Of a stretch of 64,000 nt of DNA, positions 8,661-17,459 are shown piece after piece. The DNA is from CBDDIP01 sp965229005. GTDB lineage: Bacteria; Actinomycetota; Acidimicrobiia; Acidimicrobiales; Ilumatobacteraceae. The translations under genes were made by a program, and so were the position numbers. The notes under the pieces are model-generated. The model ran no database searches. It was not told the DNA's origin and worked only from the letters and a program-made list of their open reading frames with translations. Location: the NCBI GenBank assembly GCA_965229005.1, contig CBDDIP010000001.1:930001-994000 (forward strand). The letters are read 5' to 3'. How positions within the stretch are numbered: position 1 is the stretch's first letter; each line of letters starts with the position of its first letter.

Positions 8661-9668
8661 CTATGGAACGACGGGTGCGGCGCCGACCGAAGCCCGCTCG
8701 ACCCAGCCGACGGCGCCGTCGATCATCACGTCCGCAACCTCGCCACCATGGATCGCCACCAGCATCGCCGCCGCAGCGGCTTCCCCGAGGCGGACGAAGT
8801 CCGTCGTGATCGCGCTCAGCGGGGTGCGGAGCAGCCGTGCGGCCGTCGGCTCGCTGGCGGCGATCAAGGAGAGGTCGTCGGGGATGGTGACGCCGGCGTC
8901 GGAGCACACCTCGAGCAGCTCCAGCGCAACGGGAGGTGCGGCGATGACCGCCGTCGGCGGGGCATCGCGGCTGCGGAGCTCTGCGAGCAGCGCCCACGGG
9001 TCGAACGTGTCGAAGTCGACGACGAACGTGGACCACTCAAGCCCGCACTCGGCTGCCTGGCGCTCGTGCAATCGCACTCCTGGCGAACGCAACGAGGACA
9101 TCTCGGCGATCCGGCGGTGGCCGAGCTCGGCGAGCCGTTGGAAGATCCGCGTGAACGTCGTTGCGCTGTCGACGGTGATCAAGGGCAGGCCTTGGCACCC
9201 GCCTTGGCGATCACCAACCGCAAGAACGGGGATGCCTGCCGAACGGAAGAGGCGCAGCGATTCGGCGCGACATGCGTTCCAGAAGAACAGGCCGTCCACC
9301 CGGCGTTCGGCGAGTCGGCGCACGCGCACGTCGACGTCGTCGGAACCGTCGGGAAGCGAGACCAGGCAGGTGTAACCCTGGCGTTCCATCGCCCGGACCG
9401 TGCTGTTGATCACCGTGAGCACCTCGGTGCTGGGGTGCACGTCGAAGTTCATGATCAACCCGACGGTCATCGTCGGCGTGCCGCGGATGCTGCGCGCAGC
9501 CAAGTTGGGCACGTAGCCGAGCGCGTCGACCGCAGCCAGCACGCGGGCTCGGCTCTTCGCCGATACCGCTCCACCGTTGAGGGCCCGCGAGACGGTCGCC
9601 GTGGAGCACCCGGCGACGAAGGCGACCTCGTGGACGGAGGTCGCTCGCTTCGGTTCGGCCTCAGGCAT
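8661..9668 (-). CDS. LacI-family transcriptional regulator (LacI-1)
   Basis: A 335-residue repressor. The N-terminal helix-turn-helix reads VHEVAFVAGCSTATVSRALNG, followed by the hinge region GYVPNLAARSIRG and a periplasmic-binding-like effector domain. The start is the ATG before the HTH. It lies between two identical copies of TGTACACGTGTACA, one upstream of the P450 gene and one upstream of the ABM/VOC operon, and so probably controls both. It is a paralogue of the LacI protein at 39805; the recognition segment GCSTATVS is identical in the two. Confidence 0.93.
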   Translation of the reverse strand: MPEAEPKRATSVHEVAFVAGCSTATVSRALNGGAVSAKSRARVLAAVDALGYVPNLAARSIRGTPTMTVGLIMNFDVHPSTEVLTVINSTVRAMERQGYTCLVSLPDGSDDVDVRVRRLAERRVDGLFFWNACRAESLRLFRSAGIPVLAVGDRQGGCQGLPLITVDSATTFTRIFQRLAELGHRRIAEMSSLRSPGVRLHERQAAECGLEWSTFVVDFDTFDPWALLAELRSRDAPPTAVIAAPPVALELLEVCSDAGVTIPDDLSLIAASEPTAARLLRTPLSAITTDFVRLGEAAAAAMLVAIHGGEVADVMIDGAVGWVERASVGAAPVVP

Positions 9669-9718
9669 GCACGGACTCTATGCCATGGAACGCATTTCAC
9701 TCACAGGAACGTGATCTC

Positions 9719-9732
9719 TGTACACGTGTACA
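9719..9732. promoter_or_regulatory. Palindromic operator TGTACACGTGTACA (copy 2)
   Basis: Identical to the copy at 8618. It lies 22 bp before the GTG of the P450 gene and 51 bp from the divergent LacI start, so one bound repressor could block both promoters. Confidence 0.75.
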
Positions 9733-9753
9733 TCATGTCGTTACCATCACCAC

Positions 9754-10995
9754 GTGCCTGCCTTCTCCACCGTTGCCAACGTGTCGACGTACGAGTTCTG
9801 GGCGTTGTCGCCCCCCGAACGCGAGGACGCCTTCGGGCGCCTGCGGGCGAATGACCCCGTGTCCTGGCAGCCACCGGTGGCGTGGCCGTACCCGCAACCG
9901 TTCGATGGCTTCTGGGCGGTGACGCGTCACGACGACATCTCGCACGTGAGCAAGCACCCGGAGATCTTCTCCTCCGCGCGCGGCATCAGCATGGAGCCGA
10001 TGCCGCCGGAGTTCGAGCGGGACAACGCGTTCTTCCTCGCCATGGATGCGCCCGAGCACACGAGGTTGCGCAAGCTGATCGCATCGGCGTTCACGCCGAG
10101 GAGGGTGAAGGCCATCAGCGAGGGCATCGAGGCGAACGCTCGAGCGATCGTGCAGGAATTCGCCGCGCTCACCGACTCGGACGTGGTCAGCGACCTCTCG
10201 GGGAAGCTGCCGCAAGTGACGTTCTTCGACATGATGGGCGTACCCGCCGAGGATCGACCACGCGTCTCGGCGCTGTTCGCCGCCACGGAGGACGCCGAGA
10301 CCATCACGCAGGCCGCCGACCCGCTGGCCCTCGTCACCCAGCTCAATGGGCGCTTGAAGGCGTACGGCAGCGAGCTCGCAGCACGCCGTCGCGAGGATCC
10401 GGCCGAGGACCTGATGACCGCCCTGGTCGAAGCCGAGGTGGACGGCGAGCGGCTCGACGACATCGAGCTCGGCGCGGCGATGATCCTGCTGTCGATCGCC
10501 GGCACGGACACGACCAAGCAGACCACCTCGCACGCCGTGAAGGCGCTGGCCGAGCACCCCGAGCAGCGACGCTGGCTGCTGGAGGACATGGACGGGCGCC
10601 TGAACCTGGCGGTGGAGGAGCTGATCCGCTGGTCGACGGCGATCAACCAATTCAGCCGCGTCGCCATGATCGACACCGAGCTCGGCGGCCGCCAGATCCG
10701 GGCCGGCGAGAAGGTGACGATGATCTACAGCAGTGGCAACCGCGACGAGCGCGTCTTCGACGAGCCACACGTGCTCCACCTCGGTCGCACACCGAACCTG
10801 CACGTCGGCTTCGGCGGTGGCGGTGTGCACTTCTGCCTCGGCGCACACGTGGCACGCGCCGAGCTGCGCATCCTGCTGCGCGAACTGCTGACCCAGGCGC
10901 CCGACCTCGAGGTCGGCGATGCGGCGTGGTCCGCGAAGAGCACGCTGATCAATGCGATCGATCGCCTGCCTGCGCACAACCCTTCGCCGCGCTGA
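9754..10995 (+). CDS. Cytochrome P450
   Basis: A 413-residue bacterial class I P450 without a membrane anchor. Visible motifs are the I-helix oxygen-binding AGTDTT, the K-helix EELIR and the heme-binding FGGGGVHFCLG with the thiolate cysteine near residue 360. It would hydroxylate a hydrophobic small molecule and needs ferredoxin and a reductase, neither of which is adjacent. Translation starts at a GTG. The operator at 9719 lies directly upstream. The limonene-monooxygenase-like LLM gene is convergent 15 bp downstream. Terpenoid or steroid-like substrates are possible but not shown. Confidence 0.95.
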   Translation: MPAFSTVANVSTYEFWALSPPEREDAFGRLRANDPVSWQPPVAWPYPQPFDGFWAVTRHDDISHVSKHPEIFSSARGISMEPMPPEFERDNAFFLAMDAPEHTRLRKLIASAFTPRRVKAISEGIEANARAIVQEFAALTDSDVVSDLSGKLPQVTFFDMMGVPAEDRPRVSALFAATEDAETITQAADPLALVTQLNGRLKAYGSELAARRREDPAEDLMTALVEAEVDGERLDDIELGAAMILLSIAGTDTTKQTTSHAVKALAEHPEQRRWLLEDMDGRLNLAVEELIRWSTAINQFSRVAMIDTELGGRQIRAGEKVTMIYSSGNRDERVFDEPHVLHLGRTPNLHVGFGGGGVHFCLGAHVARAELRILLRELLTQAPDLEVGDAAWSAKSTLINAIDRLPAHNPSPR

Positions 10996-11010
10996 CGTCG
11001 GCGATGGCCG

Positions 11011-12222
11011 TCAGGAGATGACGGCACCTGGCGTGTCGGGTACCTGGCGCTGACCCAGGCGCTCGCCGGTCTCGGCCTCGTGCTGCTCGAACATCGCCTG
11101 CGCCGCGTGCGCTCGCTTGGCGGCGAGCTCGACGGTGTTCTTGGTGATCCAGTCGTAGGAGTCATCGCGACGAGAGTTCGACTGGGCCAGGTGCGGCATG
11201 ACGTGCTGTGCGTACAGCTCCAGTGACCGCTTGCGCGCTGGCCAATCGGCCCAGTCAGCCATCAGCAGCAGCAGGGCACCAAAGTCGCCCTGCTTCTCCT
11301 GCAGACGTTCGATGCGCGCGATCGCGTCAGCCGGCGTGCCGATCAGGATGATCTGCTTCTCGAACGCCCACTCGGCGAAGTCGGCGCCCTCCGGCACCTT
11401 GTATCTCGGGGCGTTGTTGTTCATGTAGCGGATCCACTCCTCCATGCCGTAGCGGACCTCATCCAACGCCTGCTCACGCGTCTCGGCGATGTGCATCGGC
11501 AGCACGCAGCGCAACGTGTCGCGGTCCATCTGCTGGCCGTGGGCCTCGGCGAACTCCTCGGCCACGCGCCAGTTGGTGGACAGTGCGTCGAAGCCGGCAC
11601 CCTCCCCCGCCGCGACGCAGAGCATGCCAAGGCCGTACTGGCCGGCCAGTCGGCCGCCGGACACCGTGACCGCGCTCGCCACCGACACCTCCGGGTGCGG
11701 GTACGTGTACGGGTTGAGGTGCGTGTGCGCGTCCTGCAGCGTGAACCAGTCGGTGGTCTCGGTGACCCACTCGCCGCGGAACAGCCGCAGGATCACGTCG
11801 ATCGCCTCACCAGCGCGACGCCGGGTGTCGTCGGGATCGATGCCCATCATCAGCGCGTCGGACGTGAGCAGTCCCGGCCCGACGCCGAGCATGATGCGAC
11901 CGCGCGTCATGTGGTCCAGCTGGAGGATGCGGTTGGCAACGTTGAGCGGGTGGTGGTACGGCAGCGAGATCACGCCCGTACCGAACCGCAGACGCTTCGT
12001 GCGTTGCGCTGCCGCGGCGATGAACACCTCGGGCGAGTCGATGATCTCCATGCCGGCGGAGTGGTGCTCACCGATCCACGCCTCGTCGAAGCCGAGCTCC
12101 TCGATCCACTCGCACAGCTGGATGTCGCGTTCGAGGCACAGGGTCGGGTTCTCGTTCCTGCTGTGGAACGGCGGCAGGAAGATGCCGTGGCGAAGTGGTC
12201 CAGGACGAGACGATGCGGTCAT
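11011..12222 (-). CDS. LLM flavin-dependent monooxygenase, limonene 1,2-monooxygenase-like
   Basis: A 403-residue luciferase-like protein. The stretch containing GEHHSAGMEIIDSPEVF and GVISLPYHHPLNVA is characteristic of the LimB/limonene 1,2-monooxygenase branch and of alkanal-type LLMs. It would use reduced FMN (or F420) and oxygen to oxidise a substrate. The C-terminal 60 residues are charged and extend beyond the core fold. It stands alone on the minus strand with 188 bp upstream, where a GATCATC/GATGATC inverted repeat (12322-12350) is seen. Confidence 0.88.
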   Translation of the reverse strand: MTASSRPGPLRHGIFLPPFHSRNENPTLCLERDIQLCEWIEELGFDEAWIGEHHSAGMEIIDSPEVFIAAAAQRTKRLRFGTGVISLPYHHPLNVANRILQLDHMTRGRIMLGVGPGLLTSDALMMGIDPDDTRRRAGEAIDVILRLFRGEWVTETTDWFTLQDAHTHLNPYTYPHPEVSVASAVTVSGGRLAGQYGLGMLCVAAGEGAGFDALSTNWRVAEEFAEAHGQQMDRDTLRCVLPMHIAETREQALDEVRYGMEEWIRYMNNNAPRYKVPEGADFAEWAFEKQIILIGTPADAIARIERLQEKQGDFGALLLLMADWADWPARKRSLELYAQHVMPHLAQSNSRRDDSYDWITKNTVELAAKRAHAAQAMFEQHEAETGERLGQRQVPDTPGAVIS

Positions 12223-12410
12223 GCTCCCGTTGTAGCGATCGGGTGCCCGCGGTCACAGCTGGCCGTGCCGACCCGTCGAACGGATCAACTGCCCGCGGCG
12301 TCGACAGCCCTACCGGCCTGCGATCATCCCGGGCCGACCGCGCGATGATCACACCGTGTCGACGACGGGCTGGAGGTGGGTTGCCGCCGCGTTGCCGCTC
12401 GCTCGGAGGC

Positions 12411-13619
12411 TCAGCGCACCGTTCCGGAGGCACGGAGATCGGCGATGGTCGCCTCGTCGCGACCGAGCTCGCGCAGGATCTCCTCGGTGTGCTGGCCCTG
12501 GGTCGGGGCCAGCTCGTTGAGCTCGGGGATTGCCATGCCGTATCGGACGGGGTGCCGAGCCTCGAGGACCCTGCCGGCCACCGGGTGCTCACGCACGGAC
12601 AGCGTGCGGTTGTGGACGATCTGGGGGTCGAGCGCGACCTCGTCGTGGTCGAGCACCAACCCGAACGGCACCTGCTCCTCGTCGAAGCGCTGCGCCAGGA
12701 CCGCGGTGGGGGTGCGTTCGATGATCTCGGCGATCATCGGGCCAAGCTCCTCGCGATGGTGGCGCAGCTCGTCAGCCGTCGCGAAGCGCGGGTCCTCGAT
12801 CCACTCGGGGCGCTCGAGCGCGCGGAACAGGCAGTGCATCTCGCCGATCGTGACGGTGTAGATGATGATGTGCCCGTCCGCGGTCGGCGCGACGCGGTAG
12901 AGGCGTGACGGGATCGCTCGCCCGTCGCGCCGCTCGTCGTCGAGCAGCGCGTCGGCGAGGAAGCCGTCGGGGTGGAAGAACGACATCGCCACGTCGAGCA
13001 TCGGGATCGCGATGTGCTGGCCGCCACCGCCGCGCTCACGCGAGTACAACGCAGCACACACCGCCTGGGTGACGGTGAGCGACGTCGCCTTGTCGCACAC
13101 CACCTGGCGGACGAGATCGGGGAACGGAATCTCCGGGTTCGTCTGCGTGGTCACCATGCCGGTGAGGCCTTGGATGATCGGGTCGTATACACGGCGCTGC
13201 GCGTACGGGCCGTCGGGGCCGAAGCCGCTGATCGACACGTAGATGATGTCCGGCCGGACCGCGGCAACCTCCTCGTAGCCGAGGCCGAGACGCTCGACCA
13301 CGCCCGGTCGCCAGTTCTGGATGAACACGTCGGCACCTCGGCACAGGTCGAGCACGATCTGCCGACCAGCGGCACTCGCCACATCCACGCTCAGCGAGCG
13401 CTTGCCGCGGTTGGCGCCCATGTACAGCGCGGCCAAGCCGTGCAGCTCCGGGGCGGCGGCCGACGAGCGGGTGATGTCGCCGACGCCGGTGTCCTCGACC
13501 TTGACGACGTCGGCACCCTGATCGGCCAACCACATCGCCGCCAGTGGACCGGAGATGACCGCCGAGAAGTCGACGACCGTGACACCGGCCAGCGGTCCGC
13601 TCACGACACCCGCCTTCAC
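12411..13619 (-). CDS. Family III (CaiB/BaiF) CoA-transferase, catalytic Asp replaced
   Basis: A 402-residue class III CoA-transferase-fold protein (GPLAGVTVVDFSAVISGPLA at the N-terminus; GANRGKRSLSVD near residue 70). The start is the GTG at 13619, overlapping the hydrolase stop as GTGA; the open frame further upstream is unused. At the active-site position the sequence is GGGGQHIAIPMLD: Ala204 stands where active family members have the acyl-accepting Asp (GxGQxVDxS). It may therefore not transfer CoA by the known route, or may be a partner subunit. It is the last gene of the seven-gene run starting at 21709. Confidence 0.85.
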   Translation of the reverse strand: MKAGVVSGPLAGVTVVDFSAVISGPLAAMWLADQGADVVKVEDTGVGDITRSSAAAPELHGLAALYMGANRGKRSLSVDVASAAGRQIVLDLCRGADVFIQNWRPGVVERLGLGYEEVAAVRPDIIYVSISGFGPDGPYAQRRVYDPIIQGLTGMVTTQTNPEIPFPDLVRQVVCDKATSLTVTQAVCAALYSRERGGGGQHIAIPMLDVAMSFFHPDGFLADALLDDERRDGRAIPSRLYRVAPTADGHIIIYTVTIGEMHCLFRALERPEWIEDPRFATADELRHHREELGPMIAEIIERTPTAVLAQRFDEEQVPFGLVLDHDEVALDPQIVHNRTLSVREHPVAGRVLEARHPVRYGMAIPELNELAPTQGQHTEEILRELGRDEATIADLRASGTVR

Positions 13620-14458
13620 ACCTTGGCCAGCAGCCGGTCGATGCCAGCGATCGACTCGGGTTCCAGCAGGGTCGCCGTCTGGTTGACGCCTGGAACGTCC
13701 ACGACCTCGCAGTCGCAACCGTCGCGCACCATCCGGTCGGCGGTCTCGCGACTGACGAGCTCGCTGCGGTCGCCACGCACCAGCAGCACCGGTGCGGCGA
13801 TCGCTGCGAACATCTCCCAGCGCGATGGCGAGGTCGGCCACGGCGTCACGCCCCGCGCAGCCGGATCCATCTTCCATCGGTACGTCTGCTCCGTCTCGGT
13901 CCAGCGGACCTGCCAGGTCGAGTGCCGGCGCAGCGCTTCGTCCGGCTGCTTGCCGAGCGTGTCGGGATACGCCTGCCGGTAGAACGCCATCACCGACTCG
14001 ATGTCCGGGAACGACTCGGGTGTGTCGACGATGCGGCTGACGTACTTGCGCGCCGAGTCGCGGTTCAGCTCGGGCGCGATGTCATTGAGGATCACCCCGG
14101 TGACGCGCTCGGGATACCGGGCCGCGTAGTACATCGCAACCACACCACCGAGGTGCGACCCGAGCAGAGCGACGCGATCCAGTTGGAGCACCACTCGCGT
14201 CGCCTCGAGATCCTCGACGTAGCTGTCGATCGTGTAGCCGTCCGATGGCCCCCAGTCCGTGTCGCCACGCCCGCGCGGGTCCTGACTCACGACGTGATGG
14301 TCGGGCGCGAGCCTTGTCGCAGTGGCGTCGAGCGCGTGGCCCTGGCTGGTCTGCGCCGGGATGAGGATGATCGGCCGATCGCCCGGGCGACCTCGCTCGA
14401 CGAGGTGGTGCCGCAGACCGTTGGCTTCCAGGTACACGTCGCGATACGGATCGCTCAT
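13616..14458 (-). CDS. Alpha/beta hydrolase-fold protein with replaced catalytic Ser and His
   Basis: A 280-residue alpha/beta hydrolase located where a meta-cleavage-product hydrolase (BphD type) would be expected. The nucleophile elbow reads GSHLGG (Ser101-His102) rather than the usual GxSxGG, so the nucleophile position itself is His102. The C-terminal position normally held by the catalytic His is Asn259 (PGVNQTATLLEPE). The acid Asp in LVRGDRSE remains. Both substitutions were confirmed in the DNA. It may be a non-hydrolytic member or an enzyme with a different mechanism. It begins 10 bp after the Rieske beta gene and overlaps the CoA-transferase by 4 bp. Confidence 0.85.
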   Translation of the reverse strand: MSDPYRDVYLEANGLRHHLVERGRPGDRPIILIPAQTSQGHALDATATRLAPDHHVVSQDPRGRGDTDWGPSDGYTIDSYVEDLEATRVVLQLDRVALLGSHLGGVVAMYYAARYPERVTGVILNDIAPELNRDSARKYVSRIVDTPESFPDIESVMAFYRQAYPDTLGKQPDEALRRHSTWQVRWTETEQTYRWKMDPAARGVTPWPTSPSRWEMFAAIAAPVLLVRGDRSELVSRETADRMVRDGCDCEVVDVPGVNQTATLLEPESIAGIDRLLAKV

Positions 14459-14468
14459 GCGACGCAGC

Positions 14469-15014
14469 TCAGAACAGCGTCGACAGGTTGCCCGACTGCA
14501 GGATCGTCTGGTCGAGCAGGATCGTGCGCTTGGCGATGAGGAACGAGCCCTCGTGGCGGCGCAGCACGTCCTGACGCCGACCGACCCACGTGTCGAGGTC
14601 GTACTTCAGTCGCGTGCGGTAGACGTGGAAGTACGACTCGACGTCGAGCTCGTCGCCGCGGTCCTCGGTGATGCGCACGTTGGTGATCAGGTGGCGCGTG
14701 CGCGACGCGGGGTCCTCGGACCACGCCGCGTTGGAGGCGAACTTCTTCCAGCGACCGATCAGCAAGAACTTGTTGTCGTCGAAGTAGGCCATCTCACCGG
14801 GCTTGGTGAACTCCTTGGCACGCTCGCGGTGCAGCCGGGTCCGGCGGATCGGCATGAAGTAGTGGATGTCCTCGGCCAGCAGGTCCACCCAGTGCTCGTA
14901 GTCGTGGGTGTCCAGCAGCGCGGCCTCGTTGTAGAGGAACTGCTCCACCTGGTGCTGCAGCACCATCGCCGCGATCAGCTCGGAGGTGGCGCCCGTCTCT
15001 TGTTCCATCGTCAT
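14469..15014 (-). CDS. Aromatic-ring-hydroxylating dioxygenase, beta subunit
   Basis: A 181-residue small subunit of a Rieske non-heme iron dioxygenase (NTF2-like fold). The protein starts MTMEQETG, contains ENIHYFMP-like DIHYFMP and RTRHLITNVR, and ends GNLSTLF, close to the LSTFF ending usual in this family. It has a structural role in the alpha3-beta3 hexamer. It begins 13 bp after the alpha subunit and is clearly co-transcribed. Confidence 0.93.
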   Translation of the reverse strand: MTMEQETGATSELIAAMVLQHQVEQFLYNEAALLDTHDYEHWVDLLAEDIHYFMPIRRTRLHRERAKEFTKPGEMAYFDDNKFLLIGRWKKFASNAAWSEDPASRTRHLITNVRITEDRGDELDVESYFHVYRTRLKYDLDTWVGRRQDVLRRHEGSFLIAKRTILLDQTILQSGNLSTLF

Positions 15015-15027
15015 CGTCAGCTCCTGC

Positions 15028-16374
15028 TCACATCAAGTCCGGCGGCACGGTGGCGGCGCGCAATTCGTCCCAGTCGAGGCCCTTCATCCACTGCGCCCAC
15101 GAGTGGTACAGCCACATCTGGCCGTGCTCGCTCGTGTTGCCGTCGATGTAGGCCAGGTCGCCGTCACGCAGGACGGTCGCGTTGCCGAGGTCCATCTTCA
15201 TCCGTTGCGGGATGCGACGGCCGTGCATGCCACGCGTCTGCAGCGTCGCCTGCGCCCAGTTCTCGCCGTCCTCCTGCTCCAGCAGGCCGGCCGGGCCGAA
15301 CGAGTGGTTGTGGCCCATCATCATCATCCCCCGCATCTCCGGCGTCACGTCCTTGGGGAGGAAGCTGAACCACCAGATCTCCGTGCGGGTCGCGCTGAGT
15401 GGGATGCGCAGCGACAGCTGCAGGCCCTGCGTCAGCCAGACGTTCGGGAAGATGCACGGGTGCCCGAACGAGCGGGCACCGACGGGGCCGAGCAGCTCCA
15501 GCACCTCGGGGCGCTCGCGCCACGAGTGATCGGCGCCGGCGTTCGGCGGCAGACCGGCGATCGACGGACCGGCGATGGCGTGGCCGTACTCGCCGATGAA
15601 CGCCAGCTCGTCGCTGACGGTCAGGGCCGAGGGGATGTCGAGCTCCTCGCCGAGCGTGTTCTGGGCACCGCCGATGTCCGCCTTCGCCTCGAGCGGTTGG
15701 AACAGACCGGCCGAGGCCGCGGACATGTGCGTCACCGGCGGGTGGTACCAGTCCATCGCGTTCTCGGCGGCGAACTTCCAGTTGCAGTTGATCGTGAACT
15801 TCTGGATGCCCGGCACGAACTCGAGGTCGCGAGATGCCGCCAGGTCGATGCCCAACCGGCCGGCCGGCCCGAGGTACTCCTCCAGCGGCGGTGCGGTCGG
15901 ATCCATCGTGGCGAAGATGAAGCCGTGGTAGTTGGCCAGCTGGGCCACCGGCTGCAGGCCGTACAGCGACTTGTCCAACTGGTCGTGGTAGAAGTTGTGC
16001 GCCTCGGGCACGCCGATCAGGTTCCCGGCGAGGTCGTACGACCAGCCGTGATACGTGCACATGAACGCCTTCGTGTTGCCCTCTTCGGCGCGGCACACGG
16101 CGTTGCCCTTGTGCGAGCAGGTGTTCAGGAAGGAGCGGATCGAGCCGTCCTTCTGACGCACGGTCAGCACGTTGTCGCGGCCGATCGGCGCCTCGAAGAA
16201 GTCGCCGGCCTTCGGGATCTGGCCCTCGTGGCAGACGAAGTTCCAGGCGCGGCCGAAGATCAGCTTCAGCTCCTGCTCGAAGATCTCCTCGTCGGAGAAG
16301 ATGCGGCGGTCGACCTCGCCGCGTTCCATCGACACCATCTCGTCCAGTTCTTCCACCCCGAAGTCCACGGTCAT
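15028..16374 (-). CDS. Aromatic-ring-hydroxylating dioxygenase, Rieske alpha subunit
   Basis: A 448-residue catalytic subunit. The Rieske [2Fe-2S] ligands are Cys86, His88, Cys106 and His109 (CSHKGN and CTYHGW, 17 residues apart). The mononuclear iron site is DWYHPPVTH with Asp208, His211 and His216, the D-x2-H-x4-H pattern. It would insert both atoms of O2 into an aromatic ring to give a cis-dihydrodiol. The start at 16374 follows AAAGGAA. The beta subunit is next; ferredoxin and reductase genes are missing from the window. A matching BphB-like dehydrogenase lies at 28221. The exact substrate range is not deducible. Confidence 0.95.
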   Translation of the reverse strand: MTVDFGVEELDEMVSMERGEVDRRIFSDEEIFEQELKLIFGRAWNFVCHEGQIPKAGDFFEAPIGRDNVLTVRQKDGSIRSFLNTCSHKGNAVCRAEEGNTKAFMCTYHGWSYDLAGNLIGVPEAHNFYHDQLDKSLYGLQPVAQLANYHGFIFATMDPTAPPLEEYLGPAGRLGIDLAASRDLEFVPGIQKFTINCNWKFAAENAMDWYHPPVTHMSAASAGLFQPLEAKADIGGAQNTLGEELDIPSALTVSDELAFIGEYGHAIAGPSIAGLPPNAGADHSWRERPEVLELLGPVGARSFGHPCIFPNVWLTQGLQLSLRIPLSATRTEIWWFSFLPKDVTPEMRGMMMMGHNHSFGPAGLLEQEDGENWAQATLQTRGMHGRRIPQRMKMDLGNATVLRDGDLAYIDGNTSEHGQMWLYHSWAQWMKGLDWDELRAATVPPDLM

Positions 16375-16417
16375 CGCGCGTTCCTTTCGACGGGTGAAGC
16401 CTGTCACGTCCCGGCCA

Positions 16418-16437
16418 GAACGCCGATCGCGGCGTTC
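16418..16437. promoter_or_regulatory. Inverted repeat before the Rieske alpha gene
   Basis: GAACGCCG and CGGCGTTC flank a 4-base loop in the 96-bp gap between the extradiol and Rieske alpha genes. It could be an operator, a processing hairpin or an attenuator; the function is not known. Confidence 0.35.
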
Positions 16438-16470
16438 CGAGGCATGGAACGGCGACGGTGGACCAAACCG

Positions 16471-17364
16471 TCAGGCGGAGACGGGCATCGTCTCGGGGCG
16501 GCTGTGGCCCCAGTAGCTGGTGGCGGTGTAGTGGCCGACCACCCATGTGTCGTCATCGACGCGCCGTGCGCCGGTGCCGTACTCGACGATCAGCCCGGAC
16601 GGGGTCATGCAGTAGAAGCTGACCATGTGGTCGTTGGTGTGCTTGCCCAGCGTGGACACGATCGGCAGGCCGCGCTTGACCACCTCGTCGTTGGCCCGAC
16701 CGACCGTGTCCAGCGAGTCCACTTGGAACATGACGTGGGAGATGGAGTCCGGCACACCCGGCACCGACACCGCGGCCATCGAGTGGTGTCGCGGGTTGCA
16801 GTGCAGGAAGACGGCCTCGACATCCGGCATCAAGTCGCTGCCGATGGTGTCGCTGAGCTTGAAGCCGAGCTTGTTCACGTAGAACTCGACGAAGGCGTCG
16901 ATGTCGGTGACCATCAGCATCGCATGGCCGAAGCCCATGTCGTCGATGACGAAGTTGGCACCGGTTGGCGAGACGAACGGCGCGGTCGCCTCCTCGTGAC
17001 CGACGAACAGCTCGATCCGGTTCCCGGCCGCGTCCAACGTGCTGGCCATCGCGTACACGCGGCGTCGTGCGCAGACCTCGGCCGGTTCGTCGACCACCTC
17101 AAGGCCCTTGGCCCGCAGTTGCGTGACCAGCTCGGCCAGCACTTCGCGTGAGCTGACCTCGAAGCCGAGGAAGTGGATGGCGTTGTTGACGCCCGGCTCG
17201 ATCGCGACGCGGAAGGCGCGGCCGTCCATGCGCAGGTACAGCGAGTCGTCACCCTCCGGTGCAGTGCCGACCTGCAGTCCGAGCACCTCGGTGGCGAACG
17301 AACGCCAGGCGCCGAGGTCCTCGGCGCCGAGGCCGATGTACCCAAAGCTCTTGATCAAACCCAT
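16471..17364 (-). CDS. Extradiol ring-cleavage dioxygenase (BphC type)
   Basis: A 297-residue type I extradiol dioxygenase with two VOC domains. The iron ligands His147 (GFGHAML), His210 (ISHVMF) and Glu261 (LIVEYG) fall at almost the same numbers as in biphenyl BphC. The conserved active-site His (RHHSMA, about 194) and Tyr251 are also present. It would cleave a 2,3-dihydroxylated aromatic next to the hydroxyl groups. The length matches the family. It precedes the Rieske alpha gene by 96 bp and follows malate synthase by 95 bp on the same strand. Confidence 0.93.
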   Translation of the reverse strand: MGLIKSFGYIGLGAEDLGAWRSFATEVLGLQVGTAPEGDDSLYLRMDGRAFRVAIEPGVNNAIHFLGFEVSSREVLAELVTQLRAKGLEVVDEPAEVCARRRVYAMASTLDAAGNRIELFVGHEEATAPFVSPTGANFVIDDMGFGHAMLMVTDIDAFVEFYVNKLGFKLSDTIGSDLMPDVEAVFLHCNPRHHSMAAVSVPGVPDSISHVMFQVDSLDTVGRANDEVVKRGLPIVSTLGKHTNDHMVSFYCMTPSGLIVEYGTGARRVDDDTWVVGHYTATSYWGHSRPETMPVSA

Positions 17365-17459
17365 GGCGCGCTCCCGTGGTCCTCGATGTCTGCCGACAGT
17401 CTGCTGCTGCACCGGCCCGGCGCGCACGCCGTGCGGTTCGCCCTGCGGAACGGCGCCGG

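Noticed and set aside
9686..9699. TGGAACGCATTTCA as a second LacI operator
   Set aside because: Only five of seven pairs match and the central bases are GC rather than CG; the nearby perfect palindrome is far better.
12322..12350. GATCATC/GATGATC inverted repeat upstream of the LimB-like LLM
   Set aside because: Short arms with a 15-base spacer and no second copy; not listed as a feature.
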